DNA of 34,563 bases from an uncultured Eubacteriales bacterium. GTDB taxonomy: Bacteria; Bacillota; Clostridia; Oscillospirales; Acutalibacteraceae. The stretch is taken from NCBI GenBank assembly GCA_900317025.1, contig ONFG01000025.1:1-34563 (forward strand). The letters are read 5' to 3'. A program made the position numbers and the translations under genes. This document shows, piece after piece, positions 32,162 through 34,563 of this stretch. The notes under the pieces are model-generated. The model did no database searches. It worked only from the letters and a program-made list of their open reading frames with translations, and was not told where the DNA came from. Within the stretch, counting starts at the first letter, position 1; each line of letters begins with the position of its first letter.

Positions 32162-33391
32162 TCAGTCGATAACGACCTTTCTGTAAGCCTTTTTGCCTCG
32201 CCTTACCATAACGCCGTCTTTCGCCTTGATGTCGTCTGCCTTGACTGCTGCGGAAACGTCAGTTACCTTTTCGCCGTCTACCGAAACGCCGCCCTGCTGA
32301 ACGTTTCTTCTCGCCTCGCTCTTGGACGGTGCAAGACCCGCCTTAACGAGAAGATCGAGAATGTTAAGCTCGCCGTTGTTAAAATCTGCGTCGGATAGAG
32401 TTACGGTCGGGACGTTAGCGTCGGATGCTCCGCCGCCGAAGAGCGACCTTGCAGCATTCTGAGCCTTGATCGCCTCCTCTTCGCCGTGGACCATCTTTGT
32501 TGTCTCGAACGCGAGGACTTCCTTTGCGCGGTTAAGCTCTGCACCCTCGAGCTTTTCAAGCTCTGCGATCTCTTCAAGCGAGAGGAATGTGAGCATTTTA
32601 AGGCACTTGATAACGTCGGCGTCGCCCGTGTTGCGCCAGTACTGGTAGAACTCAAAGGGCGTCGTCTTGTTGGGATCGAGCCATACTGCGCCCTTTGCCG
32701 TCTTGCCCATCTTCTTGCCCTCGGAGGTGAGAAGCAGTGTGATCGTCATGGCGTAAGCGTCTTTGCCGAGCTTGCGGCGAATAAGCTCCGTGCCGCCGAG
32801 CATATTGCTCCACTGATCGTCGCCGCCGAACTGCATATTGCAGCCGTAATCCTGGTAGAGACGGTAGAAGTCGTAGCTCTGCATTATCATGTAGTTGAAC
32901 TCAAGGAAGCTTAAGCCCTTCTCCCAGCGCTGCTTGTAGCACTCTGCCGCGAGCATTCTGTTCACGGTGAAGTGAGAGCCTACATCGCGGAGAAGCTCGA
33001 TGTAGTTTAAGTCAAGAAGCCAGTCGGCGTTGTTGACCATGAGTGCCTTGCCCTCGGAGAAATCTATAAAGCTGCTCATCTGCTTTTTGAAGCACTCGCA
33101 GTTGTGGTCTATCGTTTCCTTTGTCATCATCTGGCGCATATCGGTCCTGCCTGTCGGATCGCCGATCATGCCCGTGCCGCCGCCAACCAAGGCGATCGGC
33201 TTATTGCCGCCCATCTGCAGCCTTTTCATAAGGCAGAGCGCCATGAAATGACCAATGTGCAGACTGTCTGCCGTCGGGTCGAAGCCGATATAAAAGGTAG
33301 CCTTTCCGTTATTGATAAGCTCCCTGATCTCGTCCTCGTCTGTCACCTGTGCTATAAGGCCTCTTGCCTGTAATTCTTCGTATAATCCCAT
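32162..33391 (-). CDS. tyrS: Tyrosyl-tRNA synthetase
   Basis: Class I aminoacyl-tRNA synthetase charging tRNA-Tyr. The 409-residue protein has the HIGH motif at residues 45-48 ([11 protein letters not shown]), the tyrosine-binding [10 protein letters not shown] region, the KMSKS-equivalent KMGKT at about 229-233, and a C-terminal S4 RNA-binding domain (about 345-405; [19 protein letters not shown]). AAGGAAC precedes the ATG. I looked for a T-box leader upstream and did not find its conserved tRNA-acceptor-binding sequence. A 5' leader hairpin with GGGG/CCCC arms lies near 33420-33447. Confidence 0.97.
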   Translation of the reverse strand: MGLYEELQARGLIAQVTDEDEIRELINNGKATFYIGFDPTADSLHIGHFMALCLMKRLQMGGNKPIALVGGGTGMIGDPTGRTDMRQMMTKETIDHNCECFKKQMSSFIDFSEGKALMVNNADWLLDLNYIELLRDVGSHFTVNRMLAAECYKQRWEKGLSFLEFNYMIMQSYDFYRLYQDYGCNMQFGGDDQWSNMLGGTELIRRKLGKDAYAMTITLLLTSEGKKMGKTAKGAVWLDPNKTTPFEFYQYWRNTGDADVIKCLKMLTFLSLEEIAELEKLEGAELNRAKEVLAFETTKMVHGEEEAIKAQNAARSLFGGGASDANVPTVTLSDADFNNGELNILDLLVKAGLAPSKSEARRNVQQGGVSVDGEKVTDVSAAVKADDIKAKDGVMVRRGKKAYRKVVID

Positions 33392-33700
33392 CGATCTGTT
33401 CCTTTCAAATCAAAATTCGCGGGGATACCGATAAATACTATTCCCCCAAAATATACAATGCTATTATAACAGATTACAAATTGTAATTTGTTACGAAATT
33501 GTTACGGTAGGCTCAAAAGTATTAAGAAATCGTTAATTTATTACGTTTTTGTAATTTTTGTCAGCTTTTCTACGTCATGCAATGTATTAATGCTATTCCC
33601 CCTTTTCGTTATAATATAATACTATTCCGCCGTAATACACCAAAGAATTAGAAATAAATTAGAAATAAATTAAAATTAAGTTAGAAAGGAATTACAAAGC
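33392..33700. promoter_or_regulatory. Repeat-rich control region between tyrS and the BspA-like gene
   Basis: No gene. It holds three copies of a 12-mer: TACTATTCCCCC (33436-33447), TGCTATTCCCCC (33591-33602) and TACTATTCCGCC (33620-33631). Other features are a perfect TTACAA-A-TTGTAA inverted repeat (near 33474-33486), TTGTTACG direct repeats after it, a tandem 11-bp ATTAGAAATAA duplication (33647-33668), and a minus-strand TATAAT (33463-33468) likely for tyrS. The 12-mers look like binding sites for one regulator. Confidence 0.55.
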
Positions 33701-33729
33701 TTGACAACCGCAAACGTCTTGAATATAAT
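33701..33729 (+). promoter_or_regulatory. Consensus sigma-A promoter of the BspA-like gene
   Basis: Perfect TTGACA (33701-33706), 17 bp, perfect TATAAT (33724-33729), giving a leader of about 43 nt. Such a perfect match predicts strong expression unless repressed. Confidence 0.85.
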
Positions 33730-33778
33730 TACTTTTGGACGCAAAAAAGCGTAACAAATTTTTTGAGGAGATATGAAA

Positions 33779-34563
33779 ATGAAAGCAAAGAAAACGCTCG
33801 CCCTTCTGATCGCGGCAGCTATGCTGACTGCTTCTATGAGCACGGCGCTTAATGCAAGCGCAGCGGCAGCACCCACAGATTCTGCTGCAATTGTTACAGC
33901 TGTAAGCGGCGACGGCGATGTACTCGTTTACGGCGATTTTGAATACGAAGTCGACGGCGACGAGGTAACGATCACAAAGTACACTCAGTCTTCTACGGAA
34001 TTCACCGTTCCCTCCGAGATCGACGGCAAGCCCGTAACGAAGATAGGCGAAAGCGCATTTAAAAAGACTAATGTTCGCACGATCGCCCTTCCCGATACGG
34101 TAACAGAGATCGGAGGCAGCGCCTTTGTGGACTGCGCAAGCCTTACCGAAATAACGCTGTCCAAGGGGCTGACAACGATGGGAAGCAGCGTTTTCAGCGG
34201 CTGCGGAAACCTTCATGAGATCACTATCCCGAAAACGCTTACAAAGTCAAGCTCTTTCAGCGGCTGCGGAAACCTTCATGAGATCACTATCCCGAAAACG
34301 CTTACAAAGTCAAGCTCTTACTTCTCCGGCTCGTTCAACTACTGCACAGGTCTTCAAAAGGCAACATTTGAAGACGGCACAACAACGATTCTGCCTTATA
34401 TTTTTGAGAACTGCGAAAACCTCACCGAGGTAAATATCCCCGATTCCGTTACGAAGGTCGGAGCAAACGCTTTCCAGGGCTGCAAAGCTCTTAAGAGCAT
34501 TACTCTCCCGGATTCTATCACGGAGATCGGCGACGACGCTTTCAGCGAATGCACGAGCCTTAC
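33779..34563 (+). CDS. Secreted BspA-type leucine-rich-repeat protein, 3' end off the window
   Basis: Exported protein, about 261 codons visible and open at the right edge. It starts with a signal peptide (MKAKKTLALLIAAAMLT, cleavage probably after ASA near residue 30). A short beta segment follows (VYGDFEYEVDGDEVTITKY), then LRR_5/BspA repeats of 22-23 residues with the theme LPDTVTEIGGSAFVDCASL. Start choice: GAGGAG ends 8 nt before ATG 33779, whereas ATG 33773 is only 2 nt from it. BspA-like proteins act as surface adhesins or carry other domains at the C-terminus, which is not visible here. One repeat pair is an exact 63-bp tandem duplication. The protein is probably anchored or scaffolded through its missing C-terminus. 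Confidence 0.92.
   Translation, partial: MKAKKTLALLIAAAMLTASMSTALNASAAAAPTDSAAIVTAVSGDGDVLVYGDFEYEVDGDEVTITKYTQSSTEFTVPSEIDGKPVTKIGESAFKKTNVRTIALPDTVTEIGGSAFVDCASLTEITLSKGLTTMGSSVFSGCGNLHEITIPKTLTKSSSFSGCGNLHEITIPKTLTKSSSYFSGSFNYCTGLQKATFEDGTTTILPYIFENCENLTEVNIPDSVTKVGANAFQGCKALKSITLPDSITEIGDDAFSECTSL
34193..34318 (+). repeat. Exact 63-bp tandem duplication inside the BspA-like gene
   Basis: 34193-34255 and 34256-34318 are identical base for base, 21 codons each (FSGCGNLHEITIPKTLTKSS), in frame. Neighbouring LRR units differ from one another, so this pair is a recent duplication. Confidence 0.97.

Noticed and set aside
33392-33480. T-box riboswitch upstream of tyrS
   Set aside because: The leader is short and lacks the conserved T-box sequence and specifier stem; only a small GC-capped hairpin is seen.
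1-34563. CRISPR arrays, tRNA or rRNA genes, transposases, prophage genes
   Set aside because: None were found by eye; the repeats seen are isolated pairs or tandem duplications and do not have regular spacers.

Overview
The window comes from a low- to mid-GC Gram-positive gut anaerobe, most likely a Ruminococcus-like member of the Oscillospiraceae (inference). Supporting signs are a dockerin-bearing CotH protein, a BspA-type leucine-rich surface protein, a PerR/reverse-rubrerythrin peroxide module, a YrzE/TIGR04086 membrane protein, strong Shine-Dalgarno sites and consensus sigma-A promoters. No rRNA, tRNA, CRISPR array or transposase gene was seen.

Layout. (1) 1-10.5 kb holds mostly housekeeping genes: an RlmD-type rRNA methyltransferase running off the left edge, murC, the CotH-dockerin protein, a second RlmD-like methyltransferase without a TRAM domain, a damaged glutamine-dependent NAD synthetase gene (nadE), prfB, nrdR and a small membrane protein. 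Two small non-coding repeats lie just upstream of nadE. (2) 11.0-21.5 kb, minus strand, is one long operon from a consensus promoter at about 21.5 kb to a bidirectional terminator at 11.0 kb: WecE-type sugar aminotransferase, GNAT acetyltransferase, ArnC/GtrB-like polyprenyl-phosphate glycosyltransferase, a pair of ArnE/ArnF-like small flippase subunits, three tandem multispanning GT-C-like proteins plus the stump of a fourth, then rfbA and rfbB. Read as a pathway, RfbA and RfbB make dTDP-4-keto-6-deoxyglucose, WecE aminates it, GNAT acetylates it, the GT2 enzyme loads it on undecaprenyl phosphate, the small pair flips it, and the GT-C proteins transfer it outside. This is a Gram-positive counterpart in logic to the Arn lipid A pathway. 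A perfect 99-bp direct repeat inside the operon marks a rearrangement. (3) 21.8-23.0 kb is a PerR-reverse rubrerythrin peroxide operon with its own promoter and palindrome. (4) 23.2-27.7 kb, minus strand, is a phosphopolymer operon: Stealth phosphotransferase, a TagF-like/GT4 fusion and an acyltransferase-3 membrane protein. (5) 28.0-30.8 kb, plus strand, holds a DUF218 protein, PncC, a CrtO-like acyltransferase and RsmE. (6) 30.8-33.4 kb, minus strand, holds tyrS and a VanY-like D,D-carboxypeptidase. (7) From 33.4 kb to the right edge there is a repeat-rich regulatory region and the start of a secreted BspA-type protein with an exact 63-bp tandem duplication.

Most genes are ordinary. The parts that deserve attention are the Arn-like amino-sugar operon with its amplified and rearranged GT-C genes, the nadE lesion that removes the glutaminase catalytic Glu while sparing the synthetase domain, and the shared intergenic repeats.
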